This document shows positions 9,888-19,620 of a DNA stretch of 64,000 bases, in pieces. This DNA is from Rhodocyclaceae bacterium. Lineage in GTDB: Bacteria > Pseudomonadota > Gammaproteobacteria > Burkholderiales > Rhodocyclaceae. The position numbers were made by a program, and so were the translations under genes. The first letter of the stretch is position 1, and each line of letters begins with the position of its first letter. The notes under the pieces were generated by a model. It was not told the DNA's origin. It worked only from the letters and a program-made list of their open reading frames with translations, and ran no database searches. The stretch is from positions 1-64,000 of the forward strand of contig JAEUNM010000083.1 in NCBI GenBank assembly GCA_016791105.1. The letters run 5' to 3'.

Positions 9888-11459
9888 TCAATGCCGGAAA
9901 TGGCGCACGCCGGTAAATACCATGGCGATGCCGTGCTCGTCGGCGGCGGCGATCACCTCGGCGTCACGCACGCTGCCGCCGGGCTGGATGACTGCACGGG
10001 CGCCGGCTTCGGCCAGCACGTCGAGACCGTCGCGGAACGGGAAAAACGCGTCCGACGCGACCACGCTGCCGGCGATCGTGAGCCCGGCATTTTCCGCCTT
10101 GCTGCGCGCGATGCGGGCGGAATCGACACGGCTCATCTGGCCTGCACCCACTCCTACCGTGGCGCCGTCCCGACAGTACACGATGGCATTGGATTTGACG
10201 TATTTGGCGACGCGCCAGGCAAACAGCAGATCGGCCAACTCAGCGTCCGATGGGGTGCGCTGGGTGACGAGCTTCAGATCGTTGCGCGTAATGATGGCGG
10301 CGTCCGCGCTTTGCACCAGCAGGCCGCCGCCCACGCGTTTGAAATCCTGCTGCGTGCGTGCGCCGGAAGCCGGCGGCAGCGCCACTTCCAGCACCCGCAG
10401 ATTGGTTTTTTTGGCGAGGAATTCCAGCGCCTCGGGCGCATAGGCCGGTGCGATCAGCACTTCCAGGAACTGGCCGCCCACCGCCTGAGCGGCGGCCAGA
10501 TCGACCGGCGCATTGAAGGCGATGATGCCGCCGAAAGCCGAGGTGGGGTCGGTCGCGAACGCTTTGCGATAGGCCTGTTCGGCCGTCGCACCGAGTGCCA
10601 CGCCACAAGGATTGGCGTGCTTCACGATCACGCAGGCCAGGCTGTCGAAACTTTTGACGCATTCCCAGGCGGCATCGGCGTCGGCGATGTTGTTGTAGGA
10701 CAGTTCCTTGCCCTGCAACTGGCGGTAGGCGGCGATGCCGCCCACGGCCGGCGCGCCGGCGTCGCGATAAAACGCGGCGGACTGATGCGGATTTTCGCCG
10801 TAGCGCAAATCTTCCACCTTGTCGAACGCCAGTTGCAGACAGGCCGGCGAAGCGGAAGGCTTGTTTTCGGCGTCGAGCGAGGTGAGCCAGTTGGCGATGG
10901 CCGAGTCGTAGCGCGCAGTATGCGTGAAGGCTTTTTTGGCCAGCCCGAAACAGGTGGCGGCGCTCAGACTGCCGGCGCCGGCCTGCATTTCAGCGGCGAG
11001 CGGCGCGTAATCGGCGGGGTCCGTCACCACCGCGCAGCCGGCGTGGTTTTTGGCCGCGGCGCGCACCATGGTGGGGCCGCCGATATCGATATTTTCGATC
11101 GCGTCTTCCAGCGTGCAGTCGGGCTTCGCCACGGTGCGCGCGAACGGATACAGATTGACCACCACCATGTCGATGCGCGGAATGCCTGCGCATTCGATGG
11201 CGGCCATGTGGTCCGCGCTGTCACGCCGCGCCAGTATGCCGCCGTGCACCTTGGGGTGCAGGGTTTTGACGCGGCCGTCCAGCATTTCGGGGAAGCCGGT
11301 GTAGTCCGATACTTCCGTAACCGCAAGGCCGGCTTCGCGCAGCAGCGCGGCGGTGCCGCCGGTGGATAGCAGTTTGACGCCCAGAGCGGACAGGGCGCGG
11401 GCAAAATCGACCACCCCGGTTTTGTCGGAAACGCTGATCAGTGCCTGTTGAATTTTCAT
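9888..11459 (-). CDS. purH: Bifunctional AICAR formyltransferase / IMP cyclohydrolase
   Basis: Catalyses the last two steps to IMP. 523 aa from the ATG at 11459 ([20 protein letters not shown]). The N-terminal MGS-like cyclohydrolase domain (about 1-150) shows LLSTGGTA and the block [16 protein letters not shown]. The C-terminal AICARFT domain (about 150-523) shows [33 protein letters not shown] and [12 protein letters not shown]. Twenty-seven codons of open frame upstream of the chosen start have no family support. It lies about 140 nt downstream of fis, in a synteny (dusB-fis-purH) widespread in Betaproteobacteria. Confidence 0.96.
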   Translation of the reverse strand: MKIQQALISVSDKTGVVDFARALSALGVKLLSTGGTAALLREAGLAVTEVSDYTGFPEMLDGRVKTLHPKVHGGILARRDSADHMAAIECAGIPRIDMVVVNLYPFARTVAKPDCTLEDAIENIDIGGPTMVRAAAKNHAGCAVVTDPADYAPLAAEMQAGAGSLSAATCFGLAKKAFTHTARYDSAIANWLTSLDAENKPSASPACLQLAFDKVEDLRYGENPHQSAAFYRDAGAPAVGGIAAYRQLQGKELSYNNIADADAAWECVKSFDSLACVIVKHANPCGVALGATAEQAYRKAFATDPTSAFGGIIAFNAPVDLAAAQAVGGQFLEVLIAPAYAPEALEFLAKKTNLRVLEVALPPASGARTQQDFKRVGGGLLVQSADAAIITRNDLKLVTQRTPSDAELADLLFAWRVAKYVKSNAIVYCRDGATVGVGAGQMSRVDSARIARSKAENAGLTIAGSVVASDAFFPFRDGLDVLAEAGARAVIQPGGSVRDAEVIAAADEHGIAMVFTGVRHFRH

Positions 11460-11595
11460 GTTGCGCAATCGGAGTGGAAGGGCTGGAAGGATGGGGCTGC
11501 AAATCCCGCGCCGCGGCGCGCGGCAGGCCGGCGTGCACAACAGGGCCGCGGGCGCGGCTAGCCGCCCACGTTTTCCTGTAACTCCAGCAAGGGTT

Positions 11596-11847
11596 TTACA
11601 GCAGGTCGTTTTCGCTAAGCTTACGGCGCAAGGTATTGCGGTTGATTCCCAGCATGTCGGCGGCGCGGGTCTGATTGCCCTCGGCTTTCTGCATGATCAC
11701 CTGCAGCATCGGGCGCTCCACCTGGCTTATGACCATTGCGTAGATGTTGCGCGCCGTTTCGCCGTCCAGATCGCGGAAATAGCGTTCTAATACGCAAGTC
11801 ACGGCCGCCGCGATATCCCCCGTGCATTGTTTGTCTTTAGTTATCAT
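11596..11847 (-). CDS. fis: Fis-family nucleoid DNA-binding protein
   Basis: 83-aa protein with the Fis-type C-terminal helix-turn-helix: [20 protein letters not shown] (residues 57-76). The N-terminal half contains the dimerisation helices. It is shorter than enterobacterial Fis (98 aa), as is usual in Betaproteobacteria. The ATG at 11847 overlaps the dusB stop (ATGA). dusB-fis is one of the most conserved operons in Proteobacteria, which confirms the call. The expected role is DNA bending and growth-phase regulation of stable-RNA promoters; the target set here is unknown. Confidence 0.95.
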   Translation of the reverse strand: MITKDKQCTGDIAAAVTCVLERYFRDLDGETARNIYAMVISQVERPMLQVIMQKAEGNQTRAADMLGINRNTLRRKLSENDLL

Positions 11848-12863
11848 GCCGCCAACTCTAGCGCCTGCGGCGCGTATTGGATCGTGTCGTGGTTCTCGGC
11901 CATGCGGTCGAAAAAGCGATCGACCGCGCCGATCTGTTCTTCGACGCTGGTCAATTGCACCATGGCAAACCGGAATGCCGCAGATCCGGTCAATCCTTTC
12001 GTGTACCAGGAAATGTGCTTGCGCGCCACCTTGAGTCCGGTGTCGCGGCCATAAAACTCGTATAAATCTTCCAGATGTTCGCGGCACACGCGGTGAATTT
12101 CGCCCACGCGCGGCGGCGGCAATTCCTGCCCGGTGGCCAGGAAATGTTCGATTTCGCGGAATATCCAGGGCCGGCCCTGCGCCGCGCGACCTATCATGAT
12201 GCCGTCCGCGCCGCTCGCCGCGAGCACCGCGCGCGCCTTTTGCGGCGTGGTGATGTCGCCATTGGCGATGACCGGAATGCGCACCGCCGCTTTCACGGCA
12301 GCGATGGTTTCGTATTCGGCATCGCCCGTGTATTGGTCGGCGCGCGTGCGCCCGTGTATGGCCAGCGCGCGTATGCCGGCCTCGGCCGCCGCGCGCGCAA
12401 GCTGCGGCGCATTGCGGTGGTCGCGATTCCAGCCGGTGCGCATTTTGAGCGTGACCGGCGTGTCCGGCACGGCGCGCACCACGGCTTCGAGTATGCGGGT
12501 GGCGAGCGATTCGTCCTGCATGAGCGCCGAACCGGCATAGACGTTGCACACCTTCTTGGCCGGGCAGCCCATGTTGATGTCTATGATTTGCGCGCCGCGC
12601 TCGACGTTGTAGCGCGCGGCGTCGGCCATCATGGCTGGATCGGCGCCGGCGATCTGCACGGAAATCGGCGCCACTTCGCCGCTGTGGTTGGCGCGCCGCA
12701 AAGTTTTGGCCGAGCCGTACAGCAAGGAATTCGAGGTCACCATTTCGCTCACTGCAAGCCCGGCGCCGAGCTTTTTGCAAAGCTGGCGGAAAGGGCGATC
12801 GGTCACGCCGGCCATGGGCGCGACGAACAGATTGTTGCGCAGGCGAAAGCCGGCGAATTCCAT
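11844..12863 (-). CDS. dusB: tRNA-dihydrouridine synthase B
   Basis: FMN enzyme that reduces uridine in the tRNA D-loop. 339 aa. The N-terminus has the FMN-binding VAPMAGVTDRPFR; the catalytic cysteine is Cys100 in NMGCPAKKVC; further motifs are VTLKMRTGWN, IHGRTRADQY, VIANGDI and MIGRAAQGRPWIF. Overlaps fis by 4 nt and is presumably the promoter-proximal gene of dusB-fis. About 100 bp separate it from the end of the ubiH-like gene. Confidence 0.96.
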   Translation of the reverse strand: MEFAGFRLRNNLFVAPMAGVTDRPFRQLCKKLGAGLAVSEMVTSNSLLYGSAKTLRRANHSGEVAPISVQIAGADPAMMADAARYNVERGAQIIDINMGCPAKKVCNVYAGSALMQDESLATRILEAVVRAVPDTPVTLKMRTGWNRDHRNAPQLARAAAEAGIRALAIHGRTRADQYTGDAEYETIAAVKAAVRIPVIANGDITTPQKARAVLAASGADGIMIGRAAQGRPWIFREIEHFLATGQELPPPRVGEIHRVCREHLEDLYEFYGRDTGLKVARKHISWYTKGLTGSAAFRFAMVQLTSVEEQIGAVDRFFDRMAENHDTIQYAPQALELAA

Positions 12864-12961
12864 AGCGGGCAGGGGGAAGGGCGATCGAAAAGGCGCGTAA
12901 TTCTACCGGAGCGGCCGCCTGCAGAAAAGCGCTACGACATGCCGTGAGGCACTGCGGGTCA

Positions 12962-14107
12962 TCAGGGCCAGGCGCGCGCGCCAAACAGCATGCGCCTTGC
13001 GAGCAGATGGCGCACTGGCGGGCACAAATCCAGTGCCAGCAGGCCGAGACCGCGGGCGTGCCGCGCGAGTGCGAAATCCGGGTCGAACAGGCGTATCAGG
13101 CCGTCGGTGAAGCCGATCGCGCCGGCGCGGTCGAGGCGGCGCGCGGCGGCGTGGCGCGCCAGGCTGGCGCGCACGTCGGCCATGCCGCCGGTGCGCAGGC
13201 GGTCGGCCAGTTCGATCACGTCGCGCAGCGCCAGGTTGTAGCCCTGGCCGGCCACCGGATGCAAGGTTTGCGCGGCATTGCCCAGCCACACCCGGCAGCC
13301 TTCCGCGGCCTGGCGGCGTACCCGCAGCACGAGCGGGAAAGCCGCGCGTGGGCCGATTTTGACCAGGCGCACGCGCGACCCCATGGCGTCGCCTATGCGC
13401 GCGGTGAAACTGGCATCGTCCTCGGCCAGCAAGGTTTCGAGTTCGGCCGCCGGGCAGGTGTAAATGACGCAGTATTCGCGCCCGTAGGGCAACAGGGCGA
13501 GCGGTCCGTGCGGCGTGAAGCGCTCGTAGGCGAGGCCGGTGTGGGCCTGTTCGGGCGTGGCGAGCGCCAGTACGGCGTGCTGGGCGTAGTCGCGTTCGCG
13601 CACGGCTTCGCCGCCCGCGTCGACGCCGCCTTCACACAGCGCGACCAGTCTGGCGTCGATGTGCGTGCTCTCATCGCCGCCATGCAGTTCTGCCGTGCAG
13701 CCGCCATCGGTATCCTGCAGCGCTGCAAGCCGCGTGCCGTGCCGCACTGCCACACCGGCTGCATCCAGCGCCGCCGCCATGGCCTGTGCCAGTGCACCGG
13801 CGGATACCACATAGCCCAGCGCCGGCAGGCCATAGTCGGTTGCGGCGAGCAAGCTGCGCCCCAGCGTCCCGGCCTGCGACACGTGTATGCGCGCAATCGG
13901 CGTGACCGGCAATTGCGGCCACACACCCAGACGTTCCAGTATTTGCCGCGAGCCGTGCGACAGCGCCAGGATGCGCCGGTCGGCCTTCGCCGCACCGGGC
14001 GGACGCGCATCCACCACCGCCAGTTTGAGGCCGCTATCGGCCAGCGCCAGCGCGAACGCCATGCCGGCCGGGCCGGCGCCGACGATCAGTACGTCGGCTG
14101 CGCTCAT
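12962..14107 (-). CDS. UbiH/UbiF/COQ6-family FAD hydroxylase (ubiquinone synthesis)
   Basis: 381-aa flavoprotein monooxygenase. The N-terminus holds the FAD dinucleotide motif VLIVGAGPAGMAFALALAD. The C-terminal region holds the family fingerprint WLGNAAQTLHPVAGQGYNLA (second FAD motif). The expected job is a ring hydroxylation in ubiquinone biosynthesis; which carbon (UbiH, UbiI or UbiF role) cannot be told from sequence. The ATG overlaps the pepP stop (ATGA). pepP-ubiH coupling is known in Gammaproteobacteria too. No signal peptide; such enzymes act peripherally at the inner membrane in a Ubi complex. Confidence 0.9.
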   Translation of the reverse strand: MSAADVLIVGAGPAGMAFALALADSGLKLAVVDARPPGAAKADRRILALSHGSRQILERLGVWPQLPVTPIARIHVSQAGTLGRSLLAATDYGLPALGYVVSAGALAQAMAAALDAAGVAVRHGTRLAALQDTDGGCTAELHGGDESTHIDARLVALCEGGVDAGGEAVRERDYAQHAVLALATPEQAHTGLAYERFTPHGPLALLPYGREYCVIYTCPAAELETLLAEDDASFTARIGDAMGSRVRLVKIGPRAAFPLVLRVRRQAAEGCRVWLGNAAQTLHPVAGQGYNLALRDVIELADRLRTGGMADVRASLARHAAARRLDRAGAIGFTDGLIRLFDPDFALARHARGLGLLALDLCPPVRHLLARRMLFGARAWP

Positions 14108-15417
14108 GCCGCCTCCAGCGCGCCGGCCATCAGTGTTTCGATGTCGGCAATGCTTTTGGGCGCGGCGGCAGTCAGAATTTCATTGCCGCCGGCACGCACC
14201 ACCACATCGTCTTCGATGCGCACGCCTATGTTCCAGAACGCCTGCGGGACGTCCTCGGCCGGGCGCACGTAACAGCCGGGCTCCACGGTGAGCACCATGC
14301 CGTCTTCCAGTTTGCGCCAGTTTGCGGCGCGCTTGTATTCGCCAGCGTCATGCACGTCCATGCCTAGCCAGTGACCGGTGCGGTGCATGTAGAAGCGCTT
14401 GTAGCTTTCGTTTTCCATCACCTGTTCGTAAGTTCCCGGCAGCAGGCCCAGTTCCACCATGCCGCGCGCCAGCACTTCCACTGCCGCGTCGTGGTAGTCG
14501 ATGAAGCTTGCGCCCGGCACCAGGCGGGTCATGGCGGCGCTCTGCGCGTCCAGCACCAGTTGGTATATGTCGCGCTGCGCGCCGCTGAAAACGCCATTGA
14601 CGGGGAAAGTGCGCGTGATGTCCGAGGCGTAGCCATCCAGTTCGCAGCCGGCATCGATGAGCAACAGGTCGCCGTCGGCCATGCGGCGGTCGTTCGACAC
14701 GTAGTGCAGCACACAGGCATTGGGGCCGCTCGCGACGATGCTGCCGTAAGCCGGAAACTGGCTGCCGGCGCGGCGGAATTCGTGCAGCAATTCGGCTTCG
14801 ATTTCGTATTCGTGGCGCCCCGGCCGCGTCGCCCGCATGGCGCGTGCGTGGGCGGCGCAGGAAATGGCTGCGGCGCGGCGCATCACCTCGACTTCGTGGC
14901 TGTCCTTGATGAGCCGCATGTCGTCCAGCATGGCGTAAATGTCGCGAATTTCGCCCGGCGCGTGCACCCCGGCGCGCACCTGCGCGCGCACCCGGTTCAA
15001 GGCCGCCATCATGTGCGCATCCCAATCCGCATCCGCACCCATGGCATAGAACAGGGTGGGCTGGTTGGCGATCAAGTCGGTGAGCCGCTCATCCAGTTGT
15101 GCGATCGGATAGGCCTCGTCAAAGCAGAAAGCGGCGCGCGCGGCGTCGGGGCCGTAGCGATAGCCATCCCAGATTTCCCGCTCGATATCCTTGTTGCGGC
15201 AGAACAGCAGGCTTTTCGGGTTTTCTCCGGCCACCAGCACCAGCACCGCTTCGGGCTCGGTGAACCCGGTCAGGTAATAGAAATAGCTGTCGTGGCGGTA
15301 GGGGTAGTGGGTATCGCGATTGCGCGCGCGTTCGGGCGCGGTGGCAATGACTGCGACGCCGGTCCCCATGCGCCGCGCCAGCTCGGCACGGCGGCGCGTA
15401 TATGCCTCGATATTCAT
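14104..15417 (-). CDS. pepP: Xaa-Pro aminopeptidase (aminopeptidase P)
   Basis: Removes N-terminal residues preceding proline. 437 aa from the ATG at 15417, preceded at 8 nt by GAAAGG; an ATG three codons upstream lacks that spacing. The N-terminal creatinase-like domain includes YRHDSYFYYLTGF. The C-terminal pita-bread domain shows the dimetal ligands: the two Asp in LLIDAGCELDGYASDITRTF, the His in HRTGHWLGMDVHD, Glu in TVEPGCYV and Glu in GVRIEDDVVV. It overlaps the ubiH-like gene by 4 nt and follows murU by 60 nt. Confidence 0.95.
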   Translation of the reverse strand: MNIEAYTRRRAELARRMGTGVAVIATAPERARNRDTHYPYRHDSYFYYLTGFTEPEAVLVLVAGENPKSLLFCRNKDIEREIWDGYRYGPDAARAAFCFDEAYPIAQLDERLTDLIANQPTLFYAMGADADWDAHMMAALNRVRAQVRAGVHAPGEIRDIYAMLDDMRLIKDSHEVEVMRRAAAISCAAHARAMRATRPGRHEYEIEAELLHEFRRAGSQFPAYGSIVASGPNACVLHYVSNDRRMADGDLLLIDAGCELDGYASDITRTFPVNGVFSGAQRDIYQLVLDAQSAAMTRLVPGASFIDYHDAAVEVLARGMVELGLLPGTYEQVMENESYKRFYMHRTGHWLGMDVHDAGEYKRAANWRKLEDGMVLTVEPGCYVRPAEDVPQAFWNIGVRIEDDVVVRAGGNEILTAAAPKSIADIETLMAGALEAA

Positions 15418-15477
15418 GGCTTGCACCTTTCGCTATGGTCCTCGGCCCGCCTGTAGCGCGGTTTACGGCAGGGCATT

Positions 15478-16290
<813 letters not shown>

Positions 16291-16299
16291 TCAAAGCCG

Positions 16300-16701
16300 T
16301 CAGGCGGTTCTGAGCTCGTCGAGCAGTTCGGGATGACGATCCAGCAACTTGAACAGTTTCACCAATGCCACCGGAGGCCTGGTTGTTCCGTTCTCGTAGC
16401 GCGAGAAGGCGTTGATGCCGCCACCGAAAATTTCCGCGGCTTCACGCTGGTCGAGATTGAGCTTCTTGCGCACGCTGGCGATGAAGCCAGGATCGACGAT
16501 GGCTGCGTTCACGCGCTTGGAAAAGGCGCGCATTTCCCGCATGACGCGGTCCGACTCTGCCGCATCCAGGATTACCTCCGCACAGGCCGGGCAAAAATCG
16601 CCGCTTACCGAAACGATGACGGTGGTTTCTCCCTTATAGGTATGGGGCAGGTCGCGCGTGTCGTGAATCAGTTCCGCCGCGCCGCAAACCGGACATTTCA
16701 T
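16300..16701 (-). CDS. mqsA: Antitoxin MqsA (zinc-finger and Xre HTH)
   Basis: 133 aa, close to E. coli MqsA (131 aa). The N-terminal zinc domain has Cys3, Cys6, Cys37 and Cys40 at the same positions as in E. coli MqsA. The C-terminal Xre-type helix-turn-helix (about 68-125; KLNLDQREAAEIFGGGINAF) binds operator DNA. It starts 2 nt after the mqsR stop. As in other mqsRA loci the toxin gene comes first. Expected role: neutralise MqsR and repress the operon. Confidence 0.95.
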   Translation of the reverse strand: MKCPVCGAAELIHDTRDLPHTYKGETTVIVSVSGDFCPACAEVILDAAESDRVMREMRAFSKRVNAAIVDPGFIASVRKKLNLDQREAAEIFGGGINAFSRYENGTTRPPVALVKLFKLLDRHPELLDELRTA

Positions 16702-16703
16702 GC

Positions 16704-17000
16704 TTACAACTCCTTGAAGGACACGATCAGCACGTCGTCGATCACCGTCAGTTTCAAATACGCATCGCCTGCCCGCGTACTTGGGCGGTATACGTCTTGC
16801 CAGATCGTGTGATCGGCATGGGTTGTCATGCTCTTGTAGAAGTCCGCGGCTGTGAGCGCCATTACCACGGCGAGCATGTCGGAAAACGAAAGCCCCAGTT
16901 CGTTTGCGCCCAGTCGCGCTGCCTGCGTGGTGCGTACCTTGCCGGCCGCGACCAAAACTTTGACGACTGAAAGCTTGCAGTGGGGAGTGCGTTTCTCCAT
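16704..17000 (-). CDS. mqsR: mRNA interferase toxin MqsR
   Basis: 98 aa from the ATG at 17000, exactly the length of E. coli MqsR. MEKRTPH, SDMLAVV and DFYKSMTT followed by DHTIWQDVYRP are nearly identical to the E. coli protein. Its catalytic residues Lys56, Gln68 and Tyr81 are all present at the same numbers, so the toxin looks active. The known activity is ribosome-independent cleavage at GCU in mRNA. Upstream on the minus strand, TTGCCA, a 17-nt spacer and TACTGT could be a weak promoter. An open frame extending 45 codons upstream is not supported by homology. Sits between murU and a kinase gene, an unusual place that suggests insertion. Confidence 0.96.
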   Translation of the reverse strand: MEKRTPHCKLSVVKVLVAAGKVRTTQAARLGANELGLSFSDMLAVVMALTAADFYKSMTTHADHTIWQDVYRPSTRAGDAYLKLTVIDDVLIVSFKEL

Positions 17001-17171
17001 GTTCCCACAGTAAGACGTTTGGCTGGTTTTGGCAACTTGGTTAGTGGCGGGCGCTTGATTCCCCGCTTGCGGGCGGAATATGTGGGGATTTTTGAGGTCG
17101 TTCGCGGCGGGGCATTGCGTGTCCCTTCCGGCCATTTAACCAGAAATGCCGGCTGAGGCCGGGCTGGCATG

Positions 17172-18740
17172 TCACTCCGGCGGTTTCAGGCCAAGCAGGC
17201 ACCTGAGCTTTGCATCGGCTTGTGGCGCCAGTCCGTTCGCGAGCGGCTCGGCGGCGTCTGCTCGCACCGCCAGGGCGCATTCGTCGGGCAGCAGCGGGTC
17301 GTGGTCGGCCAATTGGCGGTCGAGCACCGCCAGGTCGGCATCCGATGCGTCGGCGGCGGCGCGTTTGCGCTGTTCCAGACGCTGTTTCAACAGTTCGGGC
17401 GGGCCGACGCAATCAAGAATGGCGAAACCGACAGCGGTTTCGCGTGCCAGGTCGCGAAAGCGCTGCCGCTCGGCGGCGCGCAAAAATGTGGCATCGACGA
17501 TCACGATGCGGCCGCTGGCAAGCACAGTGCGCGCCAGTTCGGCGAGACGTTCGTATGTGGCTAGTCCGGCAGAGCGGGAATACAGCCGCTCCTGTGCGGC
17601 GGCGTCCGGCCGTGCCAGCGGCGCATAGCCGTACAGGCGCTTTCTTTCCAGATCCGAGCGTAGGCGCAGGGCGCCCAGTTGTTCCACCAGCGCGGCGGTG
17701 CGCGTGGTTTTGCCACTGCCGGAAAATCCGTGCGTGATCACGATGCCGCCGCGGCGCGGCTGGGTCAGTGCAAAGGCGTAGTGCAGATAAGCCGTGGCGG
17801 CGGGGCAGGGGCGGCCGGCGCTCAGCAGTTCGACCTTGGCGCGCACCATTGCGCGATAGGCCAGGTAGTAGTCGAGCACGGCGAGGCCGGCATAATCGCC
17901 AGTCGCGGCCAGATAGCGGTCCAGCAGGCGGGCGGCAAGCTGCGGCTGGCCGCGCGTGTGCAAGTCCATCACCAGGAAGGCGACGTCGCTCATCACGTCG
18001 TCCCAGCGCAGGGCGGGGTCGAATTCCAGGCAGTCGAAGGGGGTTGGCCGGCCGTCCAGCAGCACTACATTGCCCAGGTGCAGATCGCCGTGGCATTCGC
18101 GCACGAATCCGGCCTGGCGCCGCGCTGCGAAAATCGGTGCCAGCGCGGCATGGCTGGTTTCCGCCCAATCTTCGCAGCGGGCAAGTTGTTCGCGCTCGGT
18201 GGGTGCTTGGAGCAGCGCGGCGATCTGCACGAAATTTTGCCGCACCGGCGCGGCGATGGAGGCCGGGCTGCCGTAGTCCTCATCCATGCCGGCGGCTGCC
18301 GTGCCGGCATGGAAGCGCGCCACGGTTTCGGCCAGTGCGTCGATATGTTCCGGCCGCAGGCGTCCGGCGGCGGCCAGGGCGTCGAGTACCTGGGCGCGTT
18401 CGAAGCGGCGCATTCTGACGGCGTAGTCGAATGCCGGGGCGGTAGCTATCGCCGGCGCGGCCGGCGTTCCACCCAGGCCAACCACTTCCAGATACAGGTC
18501 CGGCGCGGTGCGCCGATTCAGGCGCAGTTCTTCGGCGCAGTAATGGGCGCGCGCGGCGCGGCTGCGGAAATCCAGAAAGCCCAGATCGAGCGCTTTTTTG
18601 ATCTTGTATGCGTCGCGGCCGGCCAGCAATACCCAGGAAATGTGGGTTTCCACGCATTCCACCGGCGCACTGCGCGCGAGTGCCGCGGCGAGCGCTCGCA
18701 CCATTTCCTTCTGGCTTGCGTAATCGAGTTCCGGAATCAC
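17172..18740 (-). CDS. Aminoglycoside-phosphotransferase-like / P-loop ATPase fusion protein
   Basis: 522 aa. Residues about 30-320 are an APH-type kinase-fold domain with the catalytic-loop motif ECHGDLHLGNVVLLDG and the metal-binding FDCLEFDPALRWDD. Residues about 330-500 are a P-loop AAA/zeta-like kinase domain with the Walker A HGFSGSGKTT and VIVDATFL. Family members are annotated as bifunctional aminoglycoside phosphotransferase/ATP-binding proteins; the substrate is unknown and antibiotic resistance should not be assumed. It stands alone on the minus strand, 171 bp upstream of mqsR. Confidence 0.85.
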   Translation of the reverse strand: MIPELDYASQKEMVRALAAALARSAPVECVETHISWVLLAGRDAYKIKKALDLGFLDFRSRAARAHYCAEELRLNRRTAPDLYLEVVGLGGTPAAPAIATAPAFDYAVRMRRFERAQVLDALAAAGRLRPEHIDALAETVARFHAGTAAAGMDEDYGSPASIAAPVRQNFVQIAALLQAPTEREQLARCEDWAETSHAALAPIFAARRQAGFVRECHGDLHLGNVVLLDGRPTPFDCLEFDPALRWDDVMSDVAFLVMDLHTRGQPQLAARLLDRYLAATGDYAGLAVLDYYLAYRAMVRAKVELLSAGRPCPAATAYLHYAFALTQPRRGGIVITHGFSGSGKTTRTAALVEQLGALRLRSDLERKRLYGYAPLARPDAAAQERLYSRSAGLATYERLAELARTVLASGRIVIVDATFLRAAERQRFRDLARETAVGFAILDCVGPPELLKQRLEQRKRAAADASDADLAVLDRQLADHDPLLPDECALAVRADAAEPLANGLAPQADAKLRCLLGLKPPE

Positions 18741-18868
18741 ACCTGAAATCCGCGCTGTGCCTCAATCGGCGCATGGGGGTCGCCGGCTTGCCGGCCGCCG
18801 CTGCACTGGCAAAATAACGCTGCCGCGCGACGGCGTATTGATCTGCGACAGCGCCGCGGCGCGCGGCC

Positions 18869-19471
18869 TCAGGGCTGCTCTTTCTGCGCCACGCCGCGGG
18901 CGGCGCTGCGGCGCTCCATTTCGGCCAGCATGGCGCGAAATTGCAGTTCGGTCTGGCTGCGTATTGCGGCCGGCCCGATGACGGGCGGCAGCCAAACCTT
19001 GGGTTCGCTTTCGGCATGGTAGGTCACGAGCACTTCGCCGGGCAGTACGGTGAGCTGGGACTGGCTGCGCGCACCGGCCAGATTGCCCGAAAGAGTGCGC
19101 GAATTGATGCGCGCCTGCGGTTCCAGCAACACCTCGCGCTCACTTTCATAGCCGAAACTGAATCCGGCGTAATCGGCATGGCCGCGCTGTTTTACCGTGA
19201 GGCTGCGGTCTTCGCGCCGGGTGACTTCGCTGCGTTCCAGATTGGGGATAAATTGCGTCATGTGTTCGAAATCGGTCAGCACTTCCCACACCACGGGCAA
19301 GGGTAGGCGCACATGCATGGTGACATCCACGACGACCAGGGAGCCGTTATGTTCCACCTTGGCGACCACAGCGGGCGCCGGTTCGGTGCTATCGGCGGCA
19401 GCAGGCGCCACGCTGCCGAGGGAGAACAGGGTGAGTACGCAGAGCGGGAGCGCGGAAAGAAATTTGTGCAT
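18869..19471 (-). CDS. Secreted SRPBCC (START-like) family protein
   Basis: 200 aa. Residues 1-26 form a signal peptide (Leu-rich core, AAA cleavage region), so the mature protein is probably periplasmic. The remainder is a polyketide-cyclase/START-like fold: MHVRLPLPVVWEVLTDFEHM is the usual first strand/helix and EPQARINSRTLSGN a later strand. The ligand is unknown; the fold usually binds a hydrophobic molecule. Monocistronic between the P-loop fusion gene (128 bp downstream) and the divergent gluQ. I cannot assign a specific role. Confidence 0.75.
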   Translation of the reverse strand: MHKFLSALPLCVLTLFSLGSVAPAAADSTEPAPAVVAKVEHNGSLVVVDVTMHVRLPLPVVWEVLTDFEHMTQFIPNLERSEVTRREDRSLTVKQRGHADYAGFSFGYESEREVLLEPQARINSRTLSGNLAGARSQSQLTVLPGEVLVTYHAESEPKVWLPPVIGPAAIRSQTELQFRAMLAEMERRSAARGVAQKEQP

Positions 19472-19620
19472 GAGCAGCGCACCGTGAATTTGCGCAGGAT
19501 CAGAGGCAGATGCCTCTCCTCATTATGTGCTGCCGCCCGGTACATGGCGACCTGCCGCGCGTCGCGGCGCGTGACGGGTGTCCCACTTGCCGTGTGGGAA
19601 CGTCGGCAGCCGTGAATGCG

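Noticed and set aside
9891..11369. 492-codon open frame on the plus strand opposite purH
   Set aside because: Shadow of purH; His/Gly/Arg-rich translation without recognisable domains.
17172..18740. Aminoglycoside resistance gene
   Set aside because: The APH fold is shared by many small-molecule kinases; the fusion to a P-loop domain is a chromosomal family of unknown substrate, so resistance cannot be claimed.
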